A stretch of DNA of 40,610 nt, from positions 1 through 40,610 of the forward strand of contig CBEVZC010000015.1 of NCBI GenBank assembly GCA_965554225.1, written 5' to 3'. Within the stretch, counting starts at the first letter, position 1; every line of letters starts with the position of its first letter. This DNA is from BMS3ABIN04 sp965554225. Its GTDB lineage: Bacteria; Bacteroidota; Ignavibacteria; Ignavibacteriales; Melioribacteraceae. The position numbers were made by a program, and so were the translations under genes. The notes beneath the pieces are model-generated. The model was given only the letters and a program-made list of their open reading frames with translations, was not told where the DNA came from and did no database searches. This document shows positions 16,601 through 25,805 of this stretch, piece by piece.

Positions 16601-16937
16601 ACAAGTTATTATAGTTTAATATTAAAGCTTATAATTGTAAATACAATAATCCATTCTTGCAATGATTTGCAGAATGAACACTCTAAATTTAGCTATCATA
16701 AAATAGAACAACAAGGGATTAAAAACACAATGAAAATTGGAGGTCTTTGTAAAAGTAAATCTATTTTCTCAAAGGACCCATTCTCAAATATTTTGCTTAT
16801 TTAGTTTCTTATCTAAAAAAATCAAATCTTTTTTGTAATATTAGTGACGCTTGGTTTATTTGAGTTTTGTCTTATATTTATTTTTTCTTAAGTTTTAAGT
16901 GTTGCACAATTCTAATAACAAGAAAAGGATATTTACA

Positions 16938-19412
16938 ATGCCGTTAATTAAAGCTCCCAGACATAAAGAATTAGAAGTAAGCGACTTAAAGTGGAAATGT
17001 GACGTTGGCTGTTTTGATTTCGAATCAACCGATAGTTTAACTCCCATCGAAGGAATTGTTGGTCAAGACAGAGCAATGAAAGCCCTAAAAATGGGCGTAA
17101 ATATGAAAGGTCCAGGTTATAATATTTTTATTACCGGTCTATCCGGTACCGGAAAATTGACTACCATCAAAAAGGTGCTCGAAGAAATTCTGCCTCATAA
17201 ACCCAGATTATACGATTATGCTTATGTAAATAATTTTAAAGATCCCGATCACCCAACTTTACTAATGTTTCCCGCAGGCAAAGCGAAAAAGTTTAAAAAA
17301 GATCTAGCACAAACCATAAAAATATTAAAAGACAATATACCGCAAATTTTAGATACCGAACCATTCCTTTCAAAAAGGAAAAAATTAATGAACGAGTACG
17401 GTTCTGCTCAACAAAAGGTAATGGTAGATTTTGAGAAGAAACTAAGTAAAGATCATCTTACGCTGGGACAAATAAAAGTAGGGGAAGTTGCTCGCCCCGA
17501 AATTCTTGCAGTTATTGACAATCAGCCCGTAATTATTCAGCAGTTAGAAGAATATGTTGCACAAAAAAAAATCACTCAACGTCAGGCGGATAAAATTGTA
17601 CAGAAATACACGGATTACCAAGATGAATTGCAAATTATTTTTAAACAGAGCTTACAATTAACTCAAGAATTCCAGAGGAAACTTGGTGAACTGGAAACAG
17701 AGGCGGCAAATGATTTGGTTAGTTATTATATAGGACAATTAAAAACAAAATACAGAATTAAAACCGTAAGAAGATACCTTGACTGTATTGCAGAAAATAT
17801 ATTACAGAACTTGGAAGTATTTAAAGGTATAAATCCGGCACAAGCAAAAGCCGATGACGGTGTAGTTATAGATTATTTTAAGCCTTATGAAATTAATATC
17901 ATACTAGATAATTCCAGAACCAAACAATGCCCGGTTGTAGTTGAAACATCTCCTACTTACAGCAATATATTTGGTTTAATTGAAAAGTTTACTGATACGT
18001 CTGGCGGATGGCGTGCAGATTTTACGTCCATCAAGGCCGGGTCGTTATTGAAAGCAAACGGCGGATATTTAGTTCTGAATGCAGCTGATGCAATTTCGGA
18101 AACCGGCGTGTGGAGAATGTTAAAACGAGTGTTGCTTCATGGTAAATTGGAAATTCAAGATCTGGGAAATGTCTTCCAGCTTACTCAGAGCATCTTAAAA
18201 CCCGAACCTATTTTCATAAATACTAAAATTATTTTTATCGGGAATAATAATGTTTATTCATTGTTGTCTTCTTACGAAGACGATTTTAACAAGATATTCA
18301 AAATAAAAGCAGAATTTGATTACGAAATGAAAAGAACTCCTGAATCTCTTATTGAATATGCACGTGTAGTAAAAAAACTTGTTGCTACTGAAAAACTATT
18401 GGAATTTGATAAAAATGCAATAGGGAAAATTATTGAATACGGGTCGAGATATGCAGGTGAAAAAAATAAACTTACAACAAGATTTGCTTATATTGCCGAT
18501 CTGGTTCGTGAAAGCAGTTACTGGGCCAAAAACGACAAAAAGAAACTCGTTGAAGCAAATCATGTTGTTCAAGCGTACAACGCATACCGTGAAAGACACG
18601 GGTTATATGAAAGCAAAATGCAGGAAATGATAACAGATAATACTATTTTAATTGAAACCAATGGAACAAAGATCGGTCAGATTAACGGATTGGCAGTCTA
18701 CGAAAGCGGCAATGCTTCCTTCGGGAAACCTTCTAAAATAACAGCTTCTGTATCCTTGGGCACCGGCAACATTATAAATGTTGAACGGGAAGCAGGTTTG
18801 GGCGGCAGCACATACAATAAAGGAGTTTTAATTATCAGCGGCTATTTCAGGGAAAAATTCGGCAAAAAAATTCCCCTATCATTTACATCCAGCTTGGTTT
18901 TTGAACAAGGTTATGGAATGATTGACGGTGACAGTGCATCAATTACTGAAATTGCTGCAATGGTTTCAAGCATTTCTGAAATTCCTATCAAACAATCATT
19001 TGCAATTACCGGCTCGGTAAATCAAAAAGGAGAAATTCAACCTATAGGCGGAGTTAACGAGAAAATTGAGGGCTTTTTTAATGTATGCAAAGCTAAAGGT
19101 CTTACAAAACGACAAGGTGTAATTATTCCAAAGCAGAATGTAAAAGATTTAATGCTGAAAGATGAAGTTATAGAAGCGGTTAACAATAAAGAATTTCATA
19201 TCTATCCTGCTGAAAAAGTAGAAGATGCAATTGAACTTTTAACCGGAATTAAAGCAGGCGCTCAACTAAAAAATGGAAAATATCAGGCAAATACGGTATT
19301 TGGTGAGGTAGAAAAGCATTTAAGAGAGATGAGAAAAATTATTAAACCTCCGGCACCAAAAAAAACCGATAACACAAAATCTAAAAAGAAAAAAACAAAT
19401 AAAAGAAAATGA
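16938..19412 (+). CDS. Lon-like ATP-dependent protease (AAA_32 type)
   Basis: The 824-residue protein (from the ATG at 16938) is a Lon-family serine protease of the AAA_32 class, distinct from classical Lon because it lacks the N-terminal LAN domain. Signatures are the start region LKWKCDVGCFDFESTDSL, Walker A GLSGTGK, a long helical insert after Walker A (about residues 140-300) and the C-terminal protease with Ser in DGDSAS (S666) and Lys in VNEKIEGF (K709), the usual 43-residue dyad spacing. The frame is open 13 codons upstream to a TTG, but AAAAGGA 8 nt before 16938 favours the ATG. The last bases overlap pyk by 4 bp. Such proteases degrade misfolded or specific proteins; targets are unknown here. 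The C-terminus is a basic Lys-rich tail. Confidence 0.93.
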   Translation: MPLIKAPRHKELEVSDLKWKCDVGCFDFESTDSLTPIEGIVGQDRAMKALKMGVNMKGPGYNIFITGLSGTGKLTTIKKVLEEILPHKPRLYDYAYVNNFKDPDHPTLLMFPAGKAKKFKKDLAQTIKILKDNIPQILDTEPFLSKRKKLMNEYGSAQQKVMVDFEKKLSKDHLTLGQIKVGEVARPEILAVIDNQPVIIQQLEEYVAQKKITQRQADKIVQKYTDYQDELQIIFKQSLQLTQEFQRKLGELETEAANDLVSYYIGQLKTKYRIKTVRRYLDCIAENILQNLEVFKGINPAQAKADDGVVIDYFKPYEINIILDNSRTKQCPVVVETSPTYSNIFGLIEKFTDTSGGWRADFTSIKAGSLLKANGGYLVLNAADAISETGVWRMLKRVLLHGKLEIQDLGNVFQLTQSILKPEPIFINTKIIFIGNNNVYSLLSSYEDDFNKIFKIKAEFDYEMKRTPESLIEYARVVKKLVATEKLLEFDKNAIGKIIEYGSRYAGEKNKLTTRFAYIADLVRESSYWAKNDKKKLVEANHVVQAYNAYRERHGLYESKMQEMITDNTILIETNGTKIGQINGLAVYESGNASFGKPSKITASVSLGTGNIINVEREAGLGGSTYNKGVLIISGYFREKFGKKIPLSFTSSLVFEQGYGMIDGDSASITEIAAMVSSISEIPIKQSFAITGSVNQKGEIQPIGGVNEKIEGFFNVCKAKGLTKRQGVIIPKQNVKDLMLKDEVIEAVNNKEFHIYPAEKVEDAIELLTGIKAGAQLKNGKYQANTVFGEVEKHLREMRKIIKPPAPKKTDNTKSKKKKTNKRK

Positions 19413-20836
19413 ATGAACGGATAGTAAAAACTAAAGTTCTTGCCACAATAGGACCTGCATCGGATTCGGAAGAAAACCTTCTCTCTTTAATTGATGCAGG
19501 TGCGGATGCTTTCAGATTAAACTTTTCTCATGGAACTTATGATTATTATGAAAGTTTATTCCAAAAAATAAATTCCGTTTGCGAAAAAAAATCACTACCG
19601 ATACCAATAATACAAGATTTGCAAGGTCCCAAAATTAGGATTGGTAATCTCGCTTCCGGAAGTATTAAAATTTCCAGAGGCGAAACGATTAAAATTACCG
19701 TTGAAAAGATTATAGGAACTCATGAAATTATTTCAACCTCTTATCCTTATCTTGTAGAAGACGCCGCTGCCGGCGATACAATATTAATCGACGACGGACT
19801 AATCCACTTGGAAATAATTGGCAAAGAAGATAATGCCGTTGTGTGTAAGGTAATAGAAGGCGGTCAACTTAAACCGCACAAAGGAATGAATCTGCCGGGG
19901 ATGAAATTAAGCACTCCCGCTCTTACAGAAAAGGATAAGGAAGATTTGGAATTCGGATTAAAACATAGAGTTGATTTTATTGCACTCTCTTTTGTAAGAC
20001 ACTCAGAAGATATTCTGCATTTGCGGAATTGGCTTAATAAAAGAGGATCGGATAAACCGATAATTGCAAAAATAGAAAAGCCGGAAGGAGTTGATAATTT
20101 TGAATCGATTCTTGAAGCTGCTGACGGCATTATGGTTGCCCGCGGAGATCTGGGTGTGGAACTTCCGACTCAGCTTGTACCGATAATCCAAAAAAATATA
20201 ATTAAACGCTGTAACGCTGTTGGTAAATTAGTAATTACCGCAACACAAATGCTCGAATCAATGATTCAGCATTCCGTTCCGACAAGGGCAGAAGCTTCCG
20301 ATGTTGCAAATGCCGTTCTTGACGGGACGGATGTAGTTATGCTTAGCGGAGAAACCTCTGTTGGGAAATATCCCGTTGAAGCTGTAAAAATGATGAACGA
20401 TATTCTTCTTACAACAGAATCACAATCCCAGTTTGCACCGGTCATTAAATATGATACGCCTTCTTCCATAACAGATAATCTTTTTGATGCTACCGGAAAA
20501 GGTTTTACGGACATTGCAGACCAAATCAACACTGCAGCTGTAGTAGTATTTACCCATTTCGGAAGAAAAGCAAAAGTAATGTCTAAGTTCCGACCAAGAG
20601 CTCCGATCTTTGCGGTTTCCAATAAATTTGAAACCTTAAATGTTCTTAATTTGTACCGTGGAATTGTTCCTCTCTATTTGGAAAAATTTGAAGATGAGGA
20701 TACTTCAATCCTAGAGATAACAAATTATTTGAAAAAGAAAGGATATGTAAATAAAGGTGACGTTATTCTATTTACTTCAGGTGCACCTATTACCGATAAA
20801 GATCGAAGAAACTGGATAAGATTTTCGATTGTATAA
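19409..20836 (+). CDS. pyk: pyruvate kinase
   Basis: The 475-residue protein has the pyruvate kinase barrel and C-terminal domain. Motifs are KVLATIGPASDSEENL near the start, FRLNFSHG (substrate/metal), the active-site IAKIEKPEGVDNF segment (about 210-222), MVARGDLGVELP and the LSGETSVGKYPVEAV loop. It transfers phosphate from phosphoenolpyruvate to ADP and feeds pyruvate to the AceE complex encoded nearby. It starts 4 bp inside the end of the Lon-like protease gene (ATGA), so translation is coupled. A hairpin terminator follows at 20863-20902. Length and motifs are normal. Confidence 0.98.
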   Translation: MNERIVKTKVLATIGPASDSEENLLSLIDAGADAFRLNFSHGTYDYYESLFQKINSVCEKKSLPIPIIQDLQGPKIRIGNLASGSIKISRGETIKITVEKIIGTHEIISTSYPYLVEDAAAGDTILIDDGLIHLEIIGKEDNAVVCKVIEGGQLKPHKGMNLPGMKLSTPALTEKDKEDLEFGLKHRVDFIALSFVRHSEDILHLRNWLNKRGSDKPIIAKIEKPEGVDNFESILEAADGIMVARGDLGVELPTQLVPIIQKNIIKRCNAVGKLVITATQMLESMIQHSVPTRAEASDVANAVLDGTDVVMLSGETSVGKYPVEAVKMMNDILLTTESQSQFAPVIKYDTPSSITDNLFDATGKGFTDIADQINTAAVVVFTHFGRKAKVMSKFRPRAPIFAVSNKFETLNVLNLYRGIVPLYLEKFEDEDTSILEITNYLKKKGYVNKGDVILFTSGAPITDKDRRNWIRFSIV

Positions 20837-20862
20837 TTTTTAAAATGCATTCTGAAATTTTT

Positions 20863-20902
20863 ATAAAACCGGTGCTCATTAAATTTCAAAGAACGGTTTT
20901 AT
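20863..20902 (+). terminator. terminator after pyk
   Basis: ATAAAACCG (20863-20871) pairs perfectly with CGGTTTTAT (20894-20902) across a 22-nt loop, followed by a T-rich stretch. It lies 27 nt after the pyk stop. Confidence 0.75.
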
Positions 20903-20995
20903 TTATTAGTTACATTGTTCTGAATTTTCTAATTCTTCTTAAAATTCCGGCGTTGGAGATGTTATTTTTTTACGCTAAAGAATTGAAGGCTTATA

Positions 20996-22018
20996 ATGGA
21001 GCTTAAACTTGCTAATTGGTGGAAACCTTTACCCAACGGAAAAATTCTCTGCACACTCTGTCCGCGTTATTGTACAATCGGAAAAGGACAAAAAGGATTT
21101 TGTTATATTCGTGAAAACATAGATAATACATTATACTCTATCGGTTATGGTCACCCTACGGGATTTGCCGTTGACCCTATTGAAAAAAAACCTTTAAGTC
21201 ATTTCTTGCCCGGCACAGATGTATTAAGCTTCGGAACAGCGGGTTGTAATTTAGGTTGTAAGTTTTGCCAGAATTGGACCATGAGCAAAGCAAAAATGGA
21301 TGAGACCTATTCTGTTGAGGCTTCACCGGAAGATGTTGTTCGTCTTGCAAAAAAAAATAATACCCCTTCCATCGCTTATACTTACAACGACCCAACAATT
21401 TTCGGTGAATATGTAATTGATATTTCAAAACTTGCTAGGGAAGAAAATATAAATTCGGTTATGGTAACAGCCGGTTATATCGATAAAAAAGCAAGAAAAG
21501 ATGTTTACAAATATATTGATGCCGCAAATGTAGACCTTAAGGCATTTACAGAAACTTTTTATCACAAGTTAACTTTTTCTCATATAGCTCCGGTTTTGGA
21601 CACTTTAAAGTGGATAAAGAACGAAACAGATGTTTGGCTGGAAATAACAACCCTTCTAATTCCGGGCGAAAATGATTCGCCGGAAGAAGTTCAACAAATG
21701 TGCGATTGGATTTTAGAACACTTGGGTGATGAAGTTCCTTTGCATTTTACCGCATTTCATCCCGACTTTAAAATGCGTGACAAACCTCCTACTCCACCCT
21801 CCACCTTAAACATGGCAAGAAATATAGCAATAAAATCCGGAATAAAATACTGCTACGTTGGAAACGTATTCAATCGCGAAGGGCAAACCACTTATTGCCC
21901 CAATTGCGGAGAACCGCTAATTATTAGAGACTGGCATTCGGTTTTAGACAACAAGTTGGTTAATGGAAAATGCTACAAATGCGGTAAAAAAATTGCCGGA
22001 GTGTTTTATCTATTTTAA
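20996..22018 (+). CDS. AmmeMemoRadiSam-type radical SAM enzyme
   Basis: The 340-residue protein is of the PflA-related class known as the AmmeMemoRadiSam system radical SAM enzyme. An N-terminal Cys cluster (C19, C22, C26, C36) precedes the radical-SAM motif C84-x3-C88-x2-C91 (TAGCNLGCKFCQNW). Further hallmarks are AYTYNDPTIFGEYV, VMVTAGYIDKKA and ITTLLIPGENDS. The C-terminus has a zinc-ribbon-like pair CPNC...CYKC (about 301-330). The family usually occurs with AmmeMemoRadiSam proteins A and B (Memo), which are absent from this window. The substrate is unknown in general. It stands alone, followed by an insertion sequence 56 bp after the stop. Confidence 0.92.
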   Translation: MELKLANWWKPLPNGKILCTLCPRYCTIGKGQKGFCYIRENIDNTLYSIGYGHPTGFAVDPIEKKPLSHFLPGTDVLSFGTAGCNLGCKFCQNWTMSKAKMDETYSVEASPEDVVRLAKKNNTPSIAYTYNDPTIFGEYVIDISKLAREENINSVMVTAGYIDKKARKDVYKYIDAANVDLKAFTETFYHKLTFSHIAPVLDTLKWIKNETDVWLEITTLLIPGENDSPEEVQQMCDWILEHLGDEVPLHFTAFHPDFKMRDKPPTPPSTLNMARNIAIKSGIKYCYVGNVFNREGQTTYCPNCGEPLIIRDWHSVLDNKLVNGKCYKCGKKIAGVFYLF

Positions 22019-22073
22019 ACTTTAGATTCAGGGCTTTCATTTTTAGTCATCTCCATTAAAAAAAATATATCTA

Positions 22074-22093
22074 ATCACATCCATCCGAAAGTT
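22074..22093. repeat. left terminal inverted repeat of the IS
   Basis: ATCACATCCATCCGAAAGTT; 18 of 20 positions match the reverse complement of 23440-23459, mismatches at positions 7 and 9. Confidence 0.88.
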
Positions 22094-22140
22094 TTGAAGA
22101 TTCGAAAAAAAAGTTTAATTTCAGTTAAAAACCCAAACAA

Positions 22141-23385
22141 TTAGTTACAACCAAAGGAAAATAAGTCGTTCTTATGAAATAAATCCAATGGCGGTGGACG
22201 TTTCACCCTTTTGGCACCTTCTGAAATATGGTTGCAAACATACTTTAGAGATAAATAAAAAGGCAAACAAGTTCTTATTCTTTCTACAAAATTTGAAAAT
22301 GCAATTGTTTTTTGAACAACGGTTCTTTTAATCAATTGTAATAATAAATATGTAATAAGAGCAATATAAATCTGTGATTTTACCGCATTTTTGCTTGTCC
22401 CAAGGAATGATTTAATCTGCAAATTCTGCTTGATCGCTTTGAAAAACGTTTCAATATCCCATCGCTATTTATATAGAGCGGCTATCGTTTCGGCTTTCCA
22501 GTCTAATTGATTTGTGATTATTTCTATTACTTTATTTTCATCTGCCTTATAAACGTGAACTATTCGTAGTTTTTCTTCGCTTATTCCAACCTCCCTGGCT
22601 TTCTTTGAACTTAGCTGGATTATTTCATCTTTTAGAACTGTATCGTCCGCATTTTCCGGCAAATCAGTTTCTGCTATCGGCGTTATTATTGTATCCTTCT
22701 TTATCCTTGTTACAAAAACGTTCTTTGCCCTTATTCTGCTTAGCATTAACGTGAAATCCAAATATGCGCGGTCTTCTACTATTATTGTCTCTTTCGGAAA
22801 TACTAAATTCTCAAACCCTTTGATGTCATGAACTTTCGCTTCCGAAATATTTACGATATCCGGTATCATCAGTGTATCATCCCAACATGTATGTATCTTT
22901 ATTCCACCTTTAGCTGTCCGATACTTTGCCCAGTTAATCATTGATAAGCATACCGATATTATTGTGCTGTCAATTATTTTGATTGTTTTATTTTTTACTT
23001 CTTCTATTATTATTTTTTTATGTGCTTTGGACAATATCTTTTCATAATGCCTAAGAGTCTGATAATAAAGGGCTTCGTAGACTTGGTAGTTCCTTTTCTT
23101 ATTCCCGTCGCTCATCGTTGAACGAGCCGGCGACTGTTCTAAACCCAAGTCCTTGATAAAGGTTCCGCTTATGCCTATGCCCGTTGATATGTCGCTTAGC
23201 GTTATACTCTTATTCAGCTGTCCGAAAATCATCGCTACAAATTGATCGTAGGCTTTATATTTTGAACAGCCCTTATTACTTTGATATTGAGATACCAAAT
23301 TGTTAAATATGTCTTTGGGGATTAAATCTATAATTTGGCGTATTAACGGTTTATTATTATTTTTCGTGCGACTAAAAAGCTCCAT
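22141..23385 (-). pseudogene. IS4-family transposase interrupted by an amber codon
   Basis: Read through, this is a transposase of about 414 codons with an N-terminal DUF4372-like part (IRQIIDLIPKDIFNNLV) and a DDE core: first Asp in IKIIDSTIISV, second Asp in IIVEDRAYLDF, and Glu in the RWDIETFFKAIKQ segment. A TAG at 22465-22467 falls between LYK and RWDIE, exactly in frame, where family members usually have a sense codon (YKSRW-like). The upstream part alone (306 residues) lacks the catalytic Glu, so it should be inactive unless the stop is read through. Everything after the stop stays in frame to TAA at 22141-22143, so this is a single-codon lesion. Confidence 0.9.
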
Positions 23386-23439
23386 GATTTATCCTTTGTT
23401 TTTCGTAATTCAAAGATAAGGAGCTTTTTAGGTTTTTCT

Positions 23440-23459
23440 AACTTTCGGATAGTTGTGAT
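23440..23459. repeat. right terminal inverted repeat of the IS
   Basis: AACTTTCGGATAGTTGTGAT, partner of 22074-22093. It lies 54 bp upstream of the transposase start and 89 bp before mscS. Confidence 0.88.
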
Positions 23460-23548
23460 ATCTAATTACCATTATTTAACAATTTATTAACGTTTAAATA
23501 TGTATATTCAATAAATTAAACAAAACATATATTGAGGGAAAGAAAATT

Positions 23549-24355
23549 ATGGATAATATAATTCTTAACATACAAAACTATATTGCTGAATACGGTATGA
23601 AAGTTATAGGTGCAATATTGATTTTGGTTATCGGATTGTGGATAACAAAATTAATAACCAAAGCTTTTAGAAAACTACTCGCAAAAAAAGAAGTTGATGA
23701 GACATTAATTAAATATTTTACAGCTTTAGTAAACATATCATTAATTGCTTTTGTTGTAATTGCAGCTATCAGCAAAGTTGGAGTTGAGACAACCTCATTT
23801 GTAGCTGTGTTAGGCGCGGCCGGATTAGCAGTTGGATTTGCACTGCAAGGCTCGCTTTCAAATTTTGCATCCGGTGTAATGCTAATTATTTTTAAACCGA
23901 TAAAAGTTGGTGATTACGTTGAAGGCGGCGGAATGGAAGGAATTGTTGAAGAAATTGGAATTTTTGTTACTACATTAATTACTATTGATAATAAAGCCGT
24001 TTTTGTACCCAATGCAAAATTAACCGCAGATAACATTGTTAATTATTCAACAAAAGATCTCAGAAGAGTTGATTTGGTCTTCGGGGCAGCATACAAGGAA
24101 GACATTGATAAAGTCAGATCTATAATTAGCAAAGTCTTAAATGATAATTCAAAAGTTTTGAAAGAACCAAAACCCGATATTTTAGTTAGCCAATTGGCTG
24201 ATAGCAGTGTGAATTTTAAAGTGAGACCATGGTGCAAAACAGATGATTATTGGGATGTATATTATAGTGTAACTGAAGACATTAAGAAAAATTTTGACAA
24301 TCGAAATATTGAAATTCCATTTCCACAAAGAGTTGTACATACAGTTAAAGATTAA
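23549..24355 (+). CDS. mscS: small-conductance mechanosensitive channel MscS
   Basis: The 268-residue protein has three N-terminal membrane helices (about residues 15-38, 58-80 and 85-115). The third is the pore helix with the Ala/Gly packing pattern AAGLAVGFALQGSLSNFASGV. The beta domain follows (KPIKVGDYVEGGGMEGIVEEIG, FVPNAKLTADNIVNYS) and a C-terminal alpha/beta domain. This is the minimal MscS layout (286 residues in E. coli), which opens on membrane stretch to release solutes during hypo-osmotic shock. GAGGGA precedes the ATG. The IS right end is only 89 bp upstream, so the promoter is either in that gap or was displaced. Confidence 0.96.
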   Translation: MDNIILNIQNYIAEYGMKVIGAILILVIGLWITKLITKAFRKLLAKKEVDETLIKYFTALVNISLIAFVVIAAISKVGVETTSFVAVLGAAGLAVGFALQGSLSNFASGVMLIIFKPIKVGDYVEGGGMEGIVEEIGIFVTTLITIDNKAVFVPNAKLTADNIVNYSTKDLRRVDLVFGAAYKEDIDKVRSIISKVLNDNSKVLKEPKPDILVSQLADSSVNFKVRPWCKTDDYWDVYYSVTEDIKKNFDNRNIEIPFPQRVVHTVKD

Positions 24356-24400
24356 TTATTTTGTAAATATTAACAACTAACTTTATTAGGAAATTAGAAA

Positions 24401-24895
24401 ATGCATGAAAAAAGTCTGAAATTATTAAACAAAGCTGTTGCAGATGAACTCTCGGCTGTTCATCAATATATGTATTTCCATTTCCATTGTGATGATCAAG
24501 GTCTTGATTTACTTGCCGGATTATTTAGACGAACTGCAATAGAAGAAATGATGCACGTTGAACATCTTGCAGAAAGAATTTTATTCTTAAAGGGCGATGT
24601 TGAAATGAAAACAGGCATGGAAACCAAAAGCATTAATTCTGTAAAAGAAATGCTGGAGTTAGCAAGACAAATGGAACAAGAGAGTGCGAGAGATTATAAT
24701 CTTTGGGCAAATGAATGCTCAGCAAATGCCGACTCTGTATCTAAGAAATTATTTGAGGATTTGGTCGCCGATGAAGAGCGCCATTTCGATCAATACGATA
24801 CGGAATTAGAAAACATGTCAAAATTCGGTGATAACTATCTTGCGCTGCAATCAATTGAGCGAAGCAAAAATAGAGCTACAGGACAAGCAGAATAA
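24401..24895 (+). CDS. bfr: bacterioferritin
   Basis: The 164-residue four-helix ferritin-like protein has the ferroxidase ligands E16, E49, H52, a Glu in the third helix and the DEERH pair near residue 127, matching E18, E51, H54, E94, E127 and H130 of E. coli Bfr. M50 corresponds to the haem-ligand M52, so haem binding between subunits is expected. It stores iron as a 24-mer shell by oxidising ferrous iron. AGGAAA precedes the ATG, 45 bp after mscS, and a strong terminator follows at once. Co-transcription with mscS is possible. Length and motifs fit bacterioferritin rather than the encapsulated type. Confidence 0.93.
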   Translation: MHEKSLKLLNKAVADELSAVHQYMYFHFHCDDQGLDLLAGLFRRTAIEEMMHVEHLAERILFLKGDVEMKTGMETKSINSVKEMLELARQMEQESARDYNLWANECSANADSVSKKLFEDLVADEERHFDQYDTELENMSKFGDNYLALQSIERSKNRATGQAE

Positions 24896-24898
24896 ATA

Positions 24899-24925
24899 AT
24901 AAACCCGGTGGTAAGCCGGGTTTAT
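24899..24925 (+). terminator. terminator after bacterioferritin
   Basis: ATAAACCCGG (24899-24908) pairs with CCGGGTTTAT (24916-24925), 10 bp perfect with a 7-nt loop, then AT-rich sequence. It starts just after the bfr stop. Confidence 0.85.
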
Positions 24926-24952
24926 ATATTGCTACTTTTTCGTTATTATTTT

Positions 24953-25386
24953 TTTGTTGATGTGGAAATGCCGCGTAAAACCGGTTTTGATATTATTAAG
25001 GAAGTCCGAAAGCAAAATGTAAATCCAAAATTTATATTTGTAACCGGATACAACCAATATGCGATAAAAGCAATCCGCGTTGCAGCATTTGATTTTCTTG
25101 TAAAACCGATAGATATTGATGAACTAGAAGATGCCCTCAACAGATTTTATGAAAGCCAAATTACGAACGAACCAAATGGAATTCCGGTTGACCTAATTAA
25201 AAAGTATAGCCTAACCGAAAGGGAAGTTGAAATAATAAACAACCTTATGGTAGGCAAAAGCATTAAAGAAATTGCGGAAGAATTAAATTTAAGCAAACTT
25301 ACCGTAGATGCACACCGAAAACATATCCTTAAAAAACAAAATTTCATTCAACTGCAGAGTTAATTGGGTTTATTACGGCAAAGTAA
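24953..25386 (+). pseudogene. response regulator remnant (receiver plus LuxR-type HTH)
   Basis: The frame enters a receiver domain in mid-fold, at VDVEMPRKTGFDII. The first 50 or so residues with the acidic pair are gone, though the phospho-acceptor Asp (codon 24959) is present. The receiver continues to VKPIDIDELEDAL, and a LuxR-type helix-turn-helix follows: SLTEREVEIINNLMVGKS, then IKEIAEELNLSKLTVDAHRK. The annotated-looking frame ends at 25363, but shifting one base at about 25350 (one A missing from ATTCAACTG) continues with TAELIGFITAK to a stop at 25384-25386. It begins straight after the bfr terminator, so the 5' part was lost by deletion. Not functional as it stands. Confidence 0.83.
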
Positions 25387-25689
25387 AATTAAAAATTTCG
25401 TTTAAAAAAATAAGAGCCGCTAATGCACGAATTAAATTTCTTCACAAAATTAACTTACTAATTCATTAAAAAGCGGGATATTTGGTGAATCAATTCACAG
25501 AACGTAGCAAAAACTCCACATCCATTTTTAAATAATTACAGTAATTGTAAATAATAAAAATTTTGAAGAACATTTACTTCAGTCACATAAATAAGGCATT
25601 ACAGGCAGCAGTTTTTTTAATACCAAACATAAAGCAAACACACTTTAGGAAAAATCTACAAAATCATCAAACCGGACAACATATCCAAG

Positions 25690-25730
25690 TACCTATTAAT
25701 AGGTATGCAATTTATTTACTTAATGGGTAT
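25690..25730. repeat. left copy of the direct repeat flanking the DUF559 gene
   Basis: Contains a perfect 16-bp palindrome, TACCTATTAATAGGTA (25690-25705). The repeat, starting TATTAATAGGTATG and ending TTAATGGGTAT, recurs with a few differences at 26418-26453, on the other side of the DUF559 gene. Confidence 0.7.
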
Positions 25731-25805
25731 AGATTAATTGATTTTATTTTAGTAAATATATTACAGTTTATTAACAAAAATATAAGACCAAAGCAAAACA
25801 TTAAA

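Larger units (their letters stand above)
22074..23459 (-). mobile_element. IS4-like insertion sequence, 1386 bp
   Basis: Ends are a 20-bp inverted repeat matching at 18 positions: ATCACATCCATCCGAAAGTT at 22074-22093 and its partner at 23440-23459. ATCTA directly flanks both ends (22069-22073 and 23460-23464), a 5-bp target duplication. One transposase gene fills the interior on the minus strand, interrupted by an amber codon. The element sits between the radical SAM gene and mscS without breaking either. Perfect flanking duplication and good repeats suggest a fairly recent insertion. The family follows from the transposase; I could not match it to a named element. Confidence 0.9.

Noticed and set aside
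22141..22422. 93-codon frame as a separate gene
   Set aside because: It is the C-terminal part of the IS transposase after the amber codon, in the same frame.
25563..25805. N-terminal extension of the DUF559 protein from a TTG
   Set aside because: Low-complexity, covers the direct repeat, and would exceed the usual family length; the ATG at 25806 fits.
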